Source of the DNA: Larkinella knui
GTDB lineage: Bacteria; Bacteroidota; Bacteroidia; Cytophagales; Spirosomataceae
Assembly (NCBI RefSeq): GCF_003858645.1
Contig: NZ_RQJP01000001.1
Coordinates: 2,017,487-2,081,486, forward strand
Reading direction: 5' to 3'
Length of the DNA stretch: 64,000 nucleotides
The translations under genes were made by a program, and so were the position numbers. Each line of letters opens with the position of its first letter. The stretch's first letter is position 1. Below are positions 18,317 through 27,029 of this stretch, in pieces. The notes beneath the pieces were generated by a model. It saw only the letters and a list, made by a program, of their open reading frames with translations, searched no databases and was not told the origin of the DNA.

Positions 18317-18764
18317 AAATAGCATCGACCGAAAAAGTCATTCTCCATCCACCGATTATGACCCCATTTTCTACTTCTTTTTACTAAATTTTATCATCTT
18401 TCCCTGGCGTTTTGAAATCCGAAGCTTCCGCGCGCAATTGTCGGGTGGTTTTGCGGGAACCGTCGTTACTCCAGCCCTGACGTTACCGATTCCCATCGAC
18501 AGACTGCGCACGGTATTCTTTTTTATTGTACTACGCTTTGTATCATCCATGATTTAGAAGAATTTCCAGAATCATGCAACTAACTCCCGGGCTGGTTTAG
18601 TGGCCCGGCAAACAGACTTACACTCAGCCTTGCAACGATCCGTATATATCGTTTTCAAGCCTTCTGACCCGTTTTTCTGCAAAAGGTGTAACTTTTAAAT
18701 TTTTCTACGTCTCAACGTAAACCCTCCAAAAAATGGAGATCACTTTACAACCAGACACAAGAAA
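18317..18764. other. Intergenic region, possible small ORF
   Basis: A 448-base gap. The only reading frame of note is the reverse-strand 59-codon frame at 18371-18550, listed separately. The right end, just before the outer-membrane protein gene, is AT-rich and likely carries its promoter. Confidence 0.4.
18371..18550 (-). CDS. Possible 59-residue basic peptide
   Basis: An ATG-to-TAG frame of 59 codons on the reverse strand. The product would be very basic (many K and R, ending KFSKKK), with a PAKPPDNCAR stretch in the middle and no membrane segment. I know no family for it. It is the only frame in an otherwise empty 448-base gap, which is the sole support; chance is quite possible. Confidence 0.2.
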   Translation of the reverse strand: MDDTKRSTIKKNTVRSLSMGIGNVRAGVTTVPAKPPDNCARKLRISKRQGKMIKFSKKK

Positions 18765-19307
18765 ATGAAAAAAGTAGTGATGAGTTTGCTGGTTTCAGCC
18801 CTGAGCATGGCCAGCGTTTATGCCCAGAAAAATACCGTTTTAGTCTATGGATCAATCAATGCCGAATCGCAAAAGCTTTCATCCGGCACAAAAACTTCCA
18901 CTTTCAATTTCTCGCCCGCGGTGGGGTATCAATTCAATGACCATTGGACCACGGGTTTGACACTGGCAACCAAAACCGGGAAAGATTTTTCAGGTGTTAA
19001 AACATCGACATTTGGTGTTGGGCCATTCGTTCGTTACGCCATGCCACTTTCCGATATTTTTGCCGTATATGGGCAATTTAACGCGGATTATTTATCCGGG
19101 AAAGCGGGCGACCTTAAAATGAGCGGGTTCGGAGGCACTTTATTCCCCGCAATTGGTGTTAATATGAAAAATGGATTTGCATTGAACTTCAGCTTCGGCG
19201 GGTTGAGTTTTGCATCACAAAAAGTAAAAGGAGCCTCGAAAAGTACGACGGATGTCAATTTTAATTTCGGTAGTGGTGCCGGGTTTGGCATCTCGAAAAA
19301 CTTTTAA
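18765..19307 (+). CDS. Outer-membrane beta-barrel protein
   Basis: A 180-residue protein with a clear signal peptide (MKKVVMSLLVSALSMASVYA, cleavage before QKN). The rest alternates hydrophobic and polar residues as in an eight-strand barrel of the OmpX/OmpW-like porin-family type: VGYQFNDHWTTGLTLA, FGVGPFVRYAMP, IFAVYGQFNADYL and a terminal phenylalanine in ISKNF. It is common in Bacteroidota with unknown function. It is monocistronic, with its own terminator. Confidence 0.88.
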   Translation: MKKVVMSLLVSALSMASVYAQKNTVLVYGSINAESQKLSSGTKTSTFNFSPAVGYQFNDHWTTGLTLATKTGKDFSGVKTSTFGVGPFVRYAMPLSDIFAVYGQFNADYLSGKAGDLKMSGFGGTLFPAIGVNMKNGFALNFSFGGLSFASQKVKGASKSTTDVNFNFGSGAGFGISKNF

Positions 19308-19356
19308 GGTAATTAACCATAAGTGAGAGTAGAGTAGTATTTGTTGTTACTGTTTG

Positions 19357-19391
19357 GAAAGCCGTCTCCTTTTTAGGGGACGGCTTTTTTG
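19357..19391 (+). terminator. Rho-independent terminator
   Basis: AAAGCCGTCTCCT pairs with AGGGGACGGCTTT around a short loop, followed by six T. It lies about 50 bases past the outer-membrane protein stop. Confidence 0.85.
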
Positions 19392-19435
19392 TTTTCTTTG
19401 CGACCTTTGTGTCAATCTAACGTGAAGTACTGGCT

Positions 19436-20467
19436 ATGTCAATTGACTTACGAAGCGATACCGTTACGAAACCCACTCCGGCGATGCTGGAAGCCATGTT
19501 TACGGCCGAAGTGGGCGACGATGTTTTAGGCGACGACCCCACGGTGCTGGCCCTGGAAGAAAAAGCCGCCCGCCTGTTCGGCATGGAAGCGGCTCTGTTC
19601 TGTACGTCCGGTACCATGACGAACCAGCTGGCCATTCGGACCCATACCCGTCCCGGCGACGATGTGATCTGCGATCAGCTTTCGCACGTTTACCTCTACG
19701 AAGGTGGGGGAATTGCCGTCAACGCCCTGGCGTCGGTGAATCTGGTGCACGGCGAACGCGGCAAACTGACGGCGGATCTCGTCCTCGACCATATTCAGCC
19801 CGACGATCTGCACAAGCCCATCTCGCGGCTGGTGTGTCTGGAAAATACCGTCAACAAAGGGGGTGGCTCTTATTACACGATTCCGGAAATTGCCGCCATC
19901 CGGCAGGTGTGCGACGACCACGGTTTGAGGCTGCATCTGGACGGTGCGCGGCTGTTCAATGCGCTGATCGAAACCGGCGAAAGCCCGGAAGCCTACGGAA
20001 CGTTGTTTGATTCCATCAGCATCTGTCTGTCCAAAGGGCTGGGCTGTCCGGTTGGGTCGCTGCTGCTGGGAAAAGCGGATTTTATCAAGCAGGCCCGGCG
20101 CTACCGCAAACTGATGGGTGGCGGGTGGCGGCAGGCTGGTTATTTGGCCGCTGCGGGCATCTATGCCCTCGATCACCACGTCAACCGCCTGAAACTCGAC
20201 CACGCCCGCGCCCGGAAGATCGGCCAGATGCTAGAGCACTTACCGGAAGTCGAGGAAATTTATCCCATTGATACCAATATTGTTATTTTTCGACTGAATC
20301 AGAACATCTTAGCCGCTGATTACGTTGACCAATTGGCCCGGAAAGGGATTCTGGCGGTTCCATTCGGCCGGCATCTGGTCCGCTTCGTAACGCACCTGGA
20401 CTTTACGGACGAGCATTTAGAAAATCTTGAACTCAAATTAAAAGAAGGGGTTGTTTCGCGGAGTTGA
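19436..20467 (+). CDS. Low-specificity L-threonine aldolase
   Basis: A 343-residue PLP enzyme of fold type I that splits threonine and allo-threonine into glycine and acetaldehyde. It opens MSIDLRSDTVTKPT, the family N-terminus. FCTSGTMTNQLAI binds the PLP phosphate, LHLDGARLFNA carries the PLP-ring aspartate, and K200 in SICLSKGLGCPVGS forms the Schiff base. The last residues (about VVSRS) and the stop codon are encoded by the left arm of an inverted repeat, so the native C-terminus may have been altered by the repeat. The fused GNAT-nitrilase gene follows in the same direction. Confidence 0.95.
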   Translation: MSIDLRSDTVTKPTPAMLEAMFTAEVGDDVLGDDPTVLALEEKAARLFGMEAALFCTSGTMTNQLAIRTHTRPGDDVICDQLSHVYLYEGGGIAVNALASVNLVHGERGKLTADLVLDHIQPDDLHKPISRLVCLENTVNKGGGSYYTIPEIAAIRQVCDDHGLRLHLDGARLFNALIETGESPEAYGTLFDSISICLSKGLGCPVGSLLLGKADFIKQARRYRKLMGGGWRQAGYLAAAGIYALDHHVNRLKLDHARARKIGQMLEHLPEVEEIYPIDTNIVIFRLNQNILAADYVDQLARKGILAVPFGRHLVRFVTHLDFTDEHLENLELKLKEGVVSRS

Positions 20468-20549
20468 GCGGAGAAATGGGGAGTTTAGCAGAGAAAAGTA
20501 AGAAAAAAATCCGCTCAACTCTCCGTTTCTCCGCTCAACTCCGCGAAAC
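20453..20549. repeat. Inverted repeat, type R2 copy B
   Basis: A perfect outer 24-base stem (20453-20476 with 20526-20549), beginning GTTTCGCGGAGTTGAGCGGA, with an imperfect inner part. The left arm overlaps the end of the threonine aldolase gene; the right arm ends 22 bases before the next gene. Confidence 0.9.
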
Positions 20550-20571
20550 ACCTATACAATACAACCTCGCT

Positions 20572-22167
20572 ATGCATATTCAAACCAGAACATTACAGAA
20601 ATCCGATTACGCCGACCTGAAAGAGGCCATGATTGAGGTCTACAGCGGGATTGGCGGGGATTATTGGGAAAAAAATCTCATTGATAAATTGCTGAAAATT
20701 TTCCCGGAAGGGCAGTTCTGTGTGGAGGTCAACGGCAAAGTCGTGGCTTGTTCGCTGGCGATTCGTGTGAAATACAGCGATTTTGGCGACAATCACACGT
20801 ATGAAGAAATAACCGGTAATTACACGTTCGATACGCACAATCCGAAAGGAAACTGGTTGTATGGCATCGAATTGTTCGTCCATCCGGAATACCGGGATTT
20901 GCGGCTGGGTCGGCGGTTGTACGACGCCCGCAAGGAACTTTGCGAATCGCTAAACCTGAAAGGCATCATGGCGGGCGGGCGCATCCCGAATTACGTCAAA
21001 TATGCCGGCGAAATGTCACCCCGGGAATACATCGCCAAGGTGAAACAAAAGGAAATTTACGATCCGACCCTGACGTTTCAGCTTTCGAATGATTTCCACG
21101 TCAAGAAAGTTCTGCGCGGTTATTTACCCGGCGACAGTGAATCGCTGGAATATGCGACCTTGCTGGAGTGGAACAACATCTATTACGTCGATGAAAAGAA
21201 GAAAAAACCGCATACGGATTCCATCATCCGGCTGGGTGTCGTGCAGTGGCAGATGCGGCTTTTTCCCAACATGCAGGCCCTGCTCGAACAGGTAGAATAT
21301 TTTGCGGATGCCGTTAGTGACTATAAAGCAGACTTTTTGGTTCTCCCGGAATTCTTCAATACACCACTGATGGCGGATTTCAACGATCTGCCCACACCGG
21401 TTGCCATTCGCAAGCTGGCCGATGTCACCCACGAAGTACGGCAAAGGCTGTCAGAACTGGCTATTTCGTACAATGTCAACATTGTTGGCGGGAGTATGCC
21501 ACTCGTTGAGGAAGGAAAGTTATACAACGTCGCTTACCTGTACCGGCGGGATGGATCATTTGAGGAATATCGGAAAATTCACATTACGCCCAATGAAGTA
21601 CGTCACTACGGGATGATTGGTGGCAACGAAATCCGGACGTTCGATACCGACTGCGGAAAGATTGGCCTGTTGATTTGTTACGACGTCGAATTCCCGGAAC
21701 TGAGTCGAATTCTGGCCGATCAGGGTATGCAGATTTTGTTTGTGCCGTTCCTGACCGACACGCAAAACGGTTACACCCGCGTGCGGAATTGTGCCATGGC
21801 GCGGGCCATTGAAAACGAGTGCTACGTGGCTATTTCGGGCTGCGTTGGCAACCTGCCCCGCGTGGCCAATATGGATATTCATTATGCCCAGTCGGCCGTA
21901 TTTACACCCTCCGACTTCCAGTTCCCCAACAACGCCATCAAGGCCGAGTCGACGCCGAACACCGAAATGGTGCTCATTACGGATGTCGATTTATCGTTGC
22001 TGACCGAACTTCACGAGCAAGGTTCGGTTCAGATTCTGAAAGACCGCCGGACGGATTTATACGACATTACGATGAAACGGCAACCGAGAGCTAAAACGGA
22101 GAAGAAGAAGGAGCTATCAAACGAAGAAGAATTGCGGACCCTGCCACCCGTCATTGTGGTGGAATAA
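20572..22167 (+). CDS. GNAT acetyltransferase fused to a carbon-nitrogen hydrolase
   Basis: A 531-residue two-domain protein. I start it at the ATG at 20572 (MHIQTRTLQKSDYADLKEAM), because the open frame upstream runs through the inverted repeat. Residues about 1-190 are a GNAT domain with the acetyl-CoA region ELFVHPEYRDLRLGRRLYDAR. Residues about 225-510 are a nitrilase-superfamily domain with the catalytic triad glutamate in LVLPEFFNTP, lysine in EYRKIHITPNE and cysteine in GLLICYDVEFPE. The C-terminal 20 residues are charged. This fusion is found in many bacteria; the substrate is unknown. It may acylate and then hydrolyse, or repair, an amine or amide metabolite. Confidence 0.92.
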   Translation: MHIQTRTLQKSDYADLKEAMIEVYSGIGGDYWEKNLIDKLLKIFPEGQFCVEVNGKVVACSLAIRVKYSDFGDNHTYEEITGNYTFDTHNPKGNWLYGIELFVHPEYRDLRLGRRLYDARKELCESLNLKGIMAGGRIPNYVKYAGEMSPREYIAKVKQKEIYDPTLTFQLSNDFHVKKVLRGYLPGDSESLEYATLLEWNNIYYVDEKKKKPHTDSIIRLGVVQWQMRLFPNMQALLEQVEYFADAVSDYKADFLVLPEFFNTPLMADFNDLPTPVAIRKLADVTHEVRQRLSELAISYNVNIVGGSMPLVEEGKLYNVAYLYRRDGSFEEYRKIHITPNEVRHYGMIGGNEIRTFDTDCGKIGLLICYDVEFPELSRILADQGMQILFVPFLTDTQNGYTRVRNCAMARAIENECYVAISGCVGNLPRVANMDIHYAQSAVFTPSDFQFPNNAIKAESTPNTEMVLITDVDLSLLTELHEQGSVQILKDRRTDLYDITMKRQPRAKTEKKKELSNEEELRTLPPVIVVE

Positions 22168-22180
22168 CCGCGTAGCATTT

Positions 22181-22220
22181 TATACAAACACCGTCTGCAA
22201 CTTCAGACGGTGTTTGTATA
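22181..22220 (+). terminator. Probable terminator hairpin
   Basis: A perfect 17-base stem (22181-22197 with 22204-22220) with a six-base loop lies 13 bases after the stop of the GNAT-nitrilase gene. The downstream T run is weak. Confidence 0.65.
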
Positions 22221-22279
22221 GGGTCAGGTCAATATCGCACTCCCCCTAAGCCGCCCGCCGGAACACAGTGTGTGCAAAT

Positions 22280-22307
22280 ACCTGTCAGGTTTTAAAACCT
22301 GACAGGT
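22280..22307. repeat. 28-base perfect palindrome
   Basis: ACCTGTCAGGTTTT is followed immediately by its exact reverse complement. It lies just past the fumarase stop, between converging genes. Such CTGTCAGGTTTT palindromes are common between genes in Cytophagales. Confidence 0.85.
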
Positions 22308-22318
22308 GTGTTGACTGC

Positions 22319-23722
22319 TTATACGTTTATGTCACCCACCATATCTTCCGGTTTCACCCACTCGTTGAATTCGTCTTCGGTGAGGTAGCCCAGTTTGATG
22401 GCGGTTTCTTTTAGTGTACTTCCTTCACGGTGAGCCGTTTGGGCAATTTCGGCGGCTTTGTAATAGCCGATTTTGGTGTTCAAAGCCGTCACCAGCATCA
22501 GCGAGTTGTTGACGTGTTTGCGGATATTTCCTTCAATCGGACGGATGCCAACGGCGCATTTGTCGTTGAATGACACACAAACATCGCCGATCAGCCGCGC
22601 CGAATGCAGGAAGTTATAAATCATGACCGGTTTGAAAACGTTCAGTTCAAAATGGCCCATCGAGCCGCCGATGTTGATCGCGACGTCGTTGCCAAACACC
22701 TGAGCCGCCACCATCGTCATGGCTTCACACTGCGTCGGATTCACTTTGCCCGGCATAATGGACGAACCGGGTTCGTTGTCGGGAATGAAGATTTCGCCAA
22801 TACCCGCGCGCGGTCCCGAAGACAACATCCGAATGTCGTTTCCGATTTTCATCAGACTGGCCGCTACGGTTTTTAGCGCACCGTGGGCTTCCACAATGGC
22901 GTCGTGGGCCGCCAGGGCTTCGAATTTATTCTCAGCCGTGATGAACGGCAAACCGGTCAGAGCCGCGATGTGTTTAGCGACATTTTCGGAATAATTCGGG
23001 GGCGTGTTGATGCCCGTACCGACGGCGGTTCCGCCCAGGGCGAGTTCGCTCAGGTGCGCCAGCGTGTTTTTAATGGCCCGTAAACCGTGGGTCAATTGCG
23101 AAACGTAACCCGAAAATTCCTGTCCGACCGTCAAGGGCGTGGCATCCATAAAGTGCGTGCGGCCGATTTTTACGACGTTTTTGAACTCTTTCGCCTTCGC
23201 ATCCAGCGTATCGCGCAGTTTTTCAATGCCCGGAATCGTGACTTCGATCAGGATTTTGTAGGCCGCAATGTGCATCGCCGTCGGAAACGTATCGTTCGAC
23301 GATTGCGACTTGTTGACGTCGTCGTTCGGATGCAGCGCTTTCTTTTCGTCGGTTAGCTGGCCGCCCTGCAACACGTGGGCGCGGTAGGCCACCACCTCGT
23401 TGACGTTCATATTCGACTGCGTGCCGGAGCCGGTTTGCCAGACCACCAGCGGAAACTGGCTGTCCAGTTTTCCTTCCAGAATTTCGTCGCAGGCCCGCCC
23501 GATCAGGTCCGATTTCTCCTGCGACAATACGCCCGCATCGAGGTTGGTGAGAGCTGCGGCTTTTTTCAGATACGCAAACGCCCGGATGATCTCGCGGGGC
23601 ATTTTATTGATGTCTTGAGCAATTTTAAAGTTGTCAATCGAACGCTGGGTTTGTGCGCCCCAATACACATCGGCCGGTACCTGAACCTGGCCCATCGTGT
23701 CTTTTTCAATCCGGTATTCCAT
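22319..23722 (-). CDS. fumC: Fumarate hydratase, class II
   Basis: A 467-residue enzyme of the citric acid cycle that interconverts fumarate and malate without an iron-sulfur cluster. The start at the ATG at 23722 ([20 protein letters not shown]) gives the normal family length; the open frame runs 27 residues farther upstream without similarity. Signatures are [46 protein letters not shown], and the [16 protein letters not shown] loop with its catalytic serine. It is monocistronic, with no linked cycle genes. Confidence 0.97.
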   Translation of the reverse strand: MEYRIEKDTMGQVQVPADVYWGAQTQRSIDNFKIAQDINKMPREIIRAFAYLKKAAALTNLDAGVLSQEKSDLIGRACDEILEGKLDSQFPLVVWQTGSGTQSNMNVNEVVAYRAHVLQGGQLTDEKKALHPNDDVNKSQSSNDTFPTAMHIAAYKILIEVTIPGIEKLRDTLDAKAKEFKNVVKIGRTHFMDATPLTVGQEFSGYVSQLTHGLRAIKNTLAHLSELALGGTAVGTGINTPPNYSENVAKHIAALTGLPFITAENKFEALAAHDAIVEAHGALKTVAASLMKIGNDIRMLSSGPRAGIGEIFIPDNEPGSSIMPGKVNPTQCEAMTMVAAQVFGNDVAINIGGSMGHFELNVFKPVMIYNFLHSARLIGDVCVSFNDKCAVGIRPIEGNIRKHVNNSLMLVTALNTKIGYYKAAEIAQTAHREGSTLKETAIKLGYLTEDEFNEWVKPEDMVGDINV

Positions 23723-23829
23723 TTTGAGACAATAGACGTTAGACTTGAGACTAAAGATGCCGGAGGGTTTTGCCCGGCGCTTCCGGTGGCAAAGGTAGAA
23801 CACAAGCCAATAGATACGAATGGAATTTA

Positions 23830-23858
23830 TATATTTGTCAGGATGTTGTCAAATGACA
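23830..23858 (+). promoter_or_regulatory. -7 box and operator of the Xre-RES pair
   Basis: TATATTTG at 23830-23837 is a perfect -7 box. It is followed at once by TTGTCA (23835-23840) and the inverted repeat TGTCA-AA-TGACA (23847-23858), with GGAT after both half sites. This position, over the transcription start, fits repression by the antitoxin, which is the usual mode for such modules. Confidence 0.5.
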
Positions 23859-23880
23859 GGATCAGGATAATCAAATAACC

Positions 23881-24321
23881 ATGCAGGTATCGGTAAAACA
23901 AATTGTGACGGCTTTGGGAGGAGAACAGCTTATGAAGCGTTCGATTCGGCACGAACTTGATTTGCTGGAGATGGTCCGGGAAGGATTACCCATGGAATCC
24001 ATTGCTCATCTTCAGAAAAATATGGGTTTTACGAATAAAACGATGAGCCATATTCTCGCCATTTCGGAAAGCACTTACCAACGCCGGATTCGCTCGGGCA
24101 CTAAGCTGTCGCAAGATGAAACGGAAAAAGCGATTTCGCTTTCTGAAGTTTTTGAAACCGGCAAAGAACTATTCAAAAAACCGGAAGATTTCCGATTTTG
24201 GCTGGAAAGCAAAAATTACGCATTAGGTGGTGAAAAACCCATGGACTTGCTGGACTCAGCATTTGGGAGAGCACAAATTCTGGAAATTCTGGGACGCATG
24301 AAATACGGGATTTATTCCTAA
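23881..24321 (+). CDS. Xre-type antitoxin of a RES-Xre module
   Basis: A 146-residue antitoxin with an N-terminal helix-turn-helix part (about 20-90) and a C-terminal toxin-binding domain of the MbcA/ParS/Xre (DUF2384) type. Typical stretches are GLPMESIAHLQKNMGFTNKTMSHILAIS, ESTYQRR, LSQDETEKAISLSEVFETG and the end GEKPMDLLDSAFGRAQILEIL. It binds and blocks the toxin encoded 15 bases downstream and probably represses the operon. Base composition is somewhat richer in A and T than the neighbours, in line with lateral spread of such modules. Confidence 0.93.
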   Translation: MQVSVKQIVTALGGEQLMKRSIRHELDLLEMVREGLPMESIAHLQKNMGFTNKTMSHILAISESTYQRRIRSGTKLSQDETEKAISLSEVFETGKELFKKPEDFRFWLESKNYALGGEKPMDLLDSAFGRAQILEILGRMKYGIYS

Positions 24322-24336
24322 CGCAGGCTCGATTGT

Positions 24337-24786
24337 ATGCTTTTATACCGAATCGCTCCGACGGTTTATGCTGATGATTTAACTGGAACCGGCGGACTCT
24401 ACCGTTCCGGTCGCTGGCATAACGTGGGAACCCGCATCATTTATACGTCAGAGCATGTATCCTTAACTATGCTGGAAACCTTGGCCAACTGGACAAGTCT
24501 CCCCGAAGATATTTCACTGGTGACGCTTGAAATCCCCAATTCGGCCTCCGTTTTTGCTGTAGAACGCAACTCACTACCCAATGACTGGAATTTAACCCCC
24601 GCACCATTCAGCCTGGCTGAAATTACGGAGGAGTGGATCAAAAAACGGCAGTATTGGCTCATGCGCGTCCCGTCAATCCACGCTCCTACCGAATCCAATT
24701 ACCTGATCAACCCGCTTCACCCGGAACATAAGAAGCTGTACATTGTCAGCCTAGAACCCATTCAATTCGACCCCCGATTAAAATAA
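24337..24786 (+). CDS. RES-domain toxin (NAD+ phosphorylase type)
   Basis: A 149-residue toxin. Known RES toxins break down NAD+, with phosphate as acceptor, and so stop growth. The family residues are here: arginines in LYRSGRWHNVGTRIIYTSE (R23, R26), glutamate E47 in SLTMLETLA, and the serine in the C-terminal TESNYLINPLHPEH. The gene is intact and follows its antitoxin by 15 bases. The next gene, an exonuclease, begins six bases later and may be read from the same promoter. Confidence 0.93.
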   Translation: MLLYRIAPTVYADDLTGTGGLYRSGRWHNVGTRIIYTSEHVSLTMLETLANWTSLPEDISLVTLEIPNSASVFAVERNSLPNDWNLTPAPFSLAEITEEWIKKRQYWLMRVPSIHAPTESNYLINPLHPEHKKLYIVSLEPIQFDPRLK

Positions 24787-24792
24787 AACCAT

Positions 24793-25410
24793 ATGCCTTT
24801 TTTAGTCCTTGACCTTGAAATGACCGGCCCGGAGCCGGATTGGAACGAAATTATTCAGGTGGGTGCCGTTCTTTTTGACGACAACTGGATTGAGAAAGGC
24901 CAGTATCTGACCAACGTCTACCCCGAAAACGAAGAAGCGTTTTCGAGTTCGTCCGAGAAAATCCACAACCTGTCGCTGGCCGATCTGGAAGATGCGCCGA
25001 TGATTTATGATGTGCTTCCCGAGCTGGAAGAGTGGATTATCAAGCAGTTGGGCATCCAGAAAACCCAGAAGACAACGGACAACAATCCGTATTTGCGGGA
25101 TGTCATTATCTGCGGTCAGAGCGTCATCAACGACATCAATTTTCTGAAAGAAGCCTATCGGCTGGAAAAACTCAAATGGCCGTATTCGCGAACTTTAATC
25201 GATTTGCACACGCTGAGTTATTTCGCCTTCCGGATTCTGAAAAAGAACAGCAAACCGGTTCCGCAGCGGCTGAGCCTGAAGGACATTGCCGGGCATTTCG
25301 GCTTCGAACGCGAATCCGACATTCACAACGCCCTCGAAGATGCGGTATTGACGGCGAAGTGTTTGAAAGAAGTTTTTAAGCTGGCGGACCGGTTGAAGTT
25401 AGGCGAGTAA
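24793..25410 (+). CDS. DnaQ-like 3'-5' exonuclease
   Basis: A 205-residue DEDDh exonuclease. D7 and E9 in LVLDLEMTG form the first acidic motif, SVINDINFLKEA the second, and the last is DIHNALEDAVLTAKCL with its histidine and aspartate. An unusual loop rich in K, Q and T (around QKTQKTTDNN) sits between motifs I and II. It is a stand-alone nuclease domain, so could act in DNA repair, RNA trimming or as a proofreading partner. It lies directly behind the RES toxin but is not known as part of such modules; location may be chance. Confidence 0.88.
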   Translation: MPFLVLDLEMTGPEPDWNEIIQVGAVLFDDNWIEKGQYLTNVYPENEEAFSSSSEKIHNLSLADLEDAPMIYDVLPELEEWIIKQLGIQKTQKTTDNNPYLRDVIICGQSVINDINFLKEAYRLEKLKWPYSRTLIDLHTLSYFAFRILKKNSKPVPQRLSLKDIAGHFGFERESDIHNALEDAVLTAKCLKEVFKLADRLKLGE

Positions 25411-26364
25411 CCGGTCAATTTCCCCCGTCACGATCGCCCAGCGGGTGGCCCAATCGCCCGACACATCGACGTAATCAATGTTTCGCTGTGCCAGGGCGGT
25501 TTTGAAGCGGGTATACATCTCTTCCCGGCGATGGCCCAGATCGCGCAACCCGTCGGCCACCCAGGGAACGTCGATGTTCAACAGAAAATACCGGTCGTAG
25601 GTAATCTGTTTTTCGAGCTCGTACAAAACCGGAGGCACTTCCTGTAAATAGTGATCCGCGTACAACTCAGTCGTAATCAGATCGGTATCGCAAATCAGTA
25701 GTTTGTTGGCTACTTTGGTCGCATCCAGAACCGCCTGCGTCTGGGCGTGTCCGATCGTCACGTAATCGTCGGGCGTCAGGTCATTGGACGTAATCAGATC
25801 GCGGGCCACCTCCTGAACAAAAACCGTCTCGTAATGCGCGGCCAGTTGCTTCGCCAGGGTGGTTTTCCCGACACTTTCGGAACCGTACAGGCAAATCTTT
25901 TTTACGAAATACGGCCTGACCACCTCGGGAATATACTGCCAATACCGGGCCGGATGCTGCCGGATTTGCGTAGCCGAAACCGGAACCCGTTGCCGCTCCG
26001 GATCAAACCAGATGCAGGGCAATCCGAGGTGCTGCGATAACGGCTCGCCATACGGTTCGGAACAGAAAAAACCGTCGATGTCCGGAAACCGCTGTCTGAT
26101 AAAATCGCTCCACAAGCGGGTAGCTTCCCACAACGGCAGGCTGTCGTCCGAAAAATCATCCACAACCGCCACCAGTTCAATGGTCTTCCGATGGCCAAAT
26201 AACGCCCGCAGCCATTCCATCCGAAGCGCGGGGGCAATCGGATCGGCGGGCGTGCAGTTCATGGAAACAATCAGGTGGTCGCACTGGCCCGCAGCAAACT
26301 CGATCAGCGCGATGTGGCCCCGGTGAACCGGCATGAATTTCCCGAAAATCAATCCTTTTTTCAT
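25399..26364 (-). CDS. NadR-like NMN adenylyltransferase / ribosylnicotinamide kinase
   Basis: A 321-residue bifunctional protein for NAD salvage. Residues 1-150 are a nucleotidyltransferase domain (GLIFGKFMPVHRGH at 4-17 with the HxGH pair, and VPVSATQIR near 137). Residues 165-321 are a kinase domain with Walker A GSESVGKT at 171-178. It phosphorylates nicotinamide riboside and joins NMN to AMP. The ATG at 26364 overlaps the stop of pnuC by four bases (ATGA), and PnuC is the matching transporter, which supports the function strongly. Its last 12 bases overlap the end of the opposing exonuclease gene. The DNA-binding domain of enterobacterial NadR is absent. Confidence 0.92.
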   Translation of the reverse strand: MKKGLIFGKFMPVHRGHIALIEFAAGQCDHLIVSMNCTPADPIAPALRMEWLRALFGHRKTIELVAVVDDFSDDSLPLWEATRLWSDFIRQRFPDIDGFFCSEPYGEPLSQHLGLPCIWFDPERQRVPVSATQIRQHPARYWQYIPEVVRPYFVKKICLYGSESVGKTTLAKQLAAHYETVFVQEVARDLITSNDLTPDDYVTIGHAQTQAVLDATKVANKLLICDTDLITTELYADHYLQEVPPVLYELEKQITYDRYFLLNIDVPWVADGLRDLGHRREEMYTRFKTALAQRNIDYVDVSGDWATRWAIVTGEIDRLLA

Positions 26365-27029
26365 GCGGTGGTGGTCGTATAGCTCCGGTACTCGCGGGTC
26401 CAGTGCCAGGCCCCGACAAACGCAATCAGGCAATAAAAACCGTATTCGATGCCCAGCACTTTTACGCCTTTTGTGAAGTACATGTAGGTACTGATCAGAT
26501 CGACCAGCAGCCAGACGTACCAGCATTCCAGCTTCTTCCGGATTAACAGAAACGTTGCCACGATGCTCATGACGGTCGTAAACGAATCGAGGTACGGGTA
26601 GGCACTCGGCAGGCTGAACATCACCGGAAACCATTCGTGCAGATTCCGGGCAATGGTGCCCAGAACCGCCGTCGCCAACACCCCGGCTCCGAGTAAAAAG
26701 GCGAAACTTTTGGACGATAAGGGCGTAATTCTCAGCTCATTCCGGCGATCTTCTTCTCCGGTTTTGGGGTGCGTCCACTCCCACCACCCGATTGCGTTGG
26801 TGATGAAAAAGAACACCTGCAAAAACATGTCGGGATACAGTTGAATCTGGTAAAAAAGAAAGAGAAAGATGATTACGCTCACCATACCCACCGGCCAGCT
26901 CCAGAGGTGCGCCCGGGCCGACAGCACCGTTGCCACCGCCCCGGTAACCGTTCCGAAAAACTCGAGGTAACTCATCGGATACCCGAGTACCGTAAAGAAA
27001 ATCGAATTAATGTCGAAGATTTCTTTCAT
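26361..27029 (-). CDS. pnuC: Nicotinamide riboside transporter PnuC
   Basis: A 222-residue membrane protein with about seven helices, carrying nicotinamide riboside into the cell. It starts at the ATG at 27029, which overlaps the exonuclease III stop by four bases. Characteristic parts are LEFFGTVTGAVATVLSARAH, WPVGMVSVIIFLFLFYQIQLYPDM, ITNAIGWWEWTHP and the LECWYVWLLVDLIS stretch. Between two domains lies a charged loop (TGEEDRRNELRIT). The adjacent nadR-like gene completes a transport-and-salvage pair. Confidence 0.95.
   Translation of the reverse strand: MKEIFDINSIFFTVLGYPMSYLEFFGTVTGAVATVLSARAHLWSWPVGMVSVIIFLFLFYQIQLYPDMFLQVFFFITNAIGWWEWTHPKTGEEDRRNELRITPLSSKSFAFLLGAGVLATAVLGTIARNLHEWFPVMFSLPSAYPYLDSFTTVMSIVATFLLIRKKLECWYVWLLVDLISTYMYFTKGVKVLGIEYGFYCLIAFVGAWHWTREYRSYTTTTA

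Noticed and set aside
26365-26634. N-terminal extension of the nadR-like gene
   Set aside because: It covers the end of pnuC and lacks the nucleotidyltransferase start, which begins at 26364.
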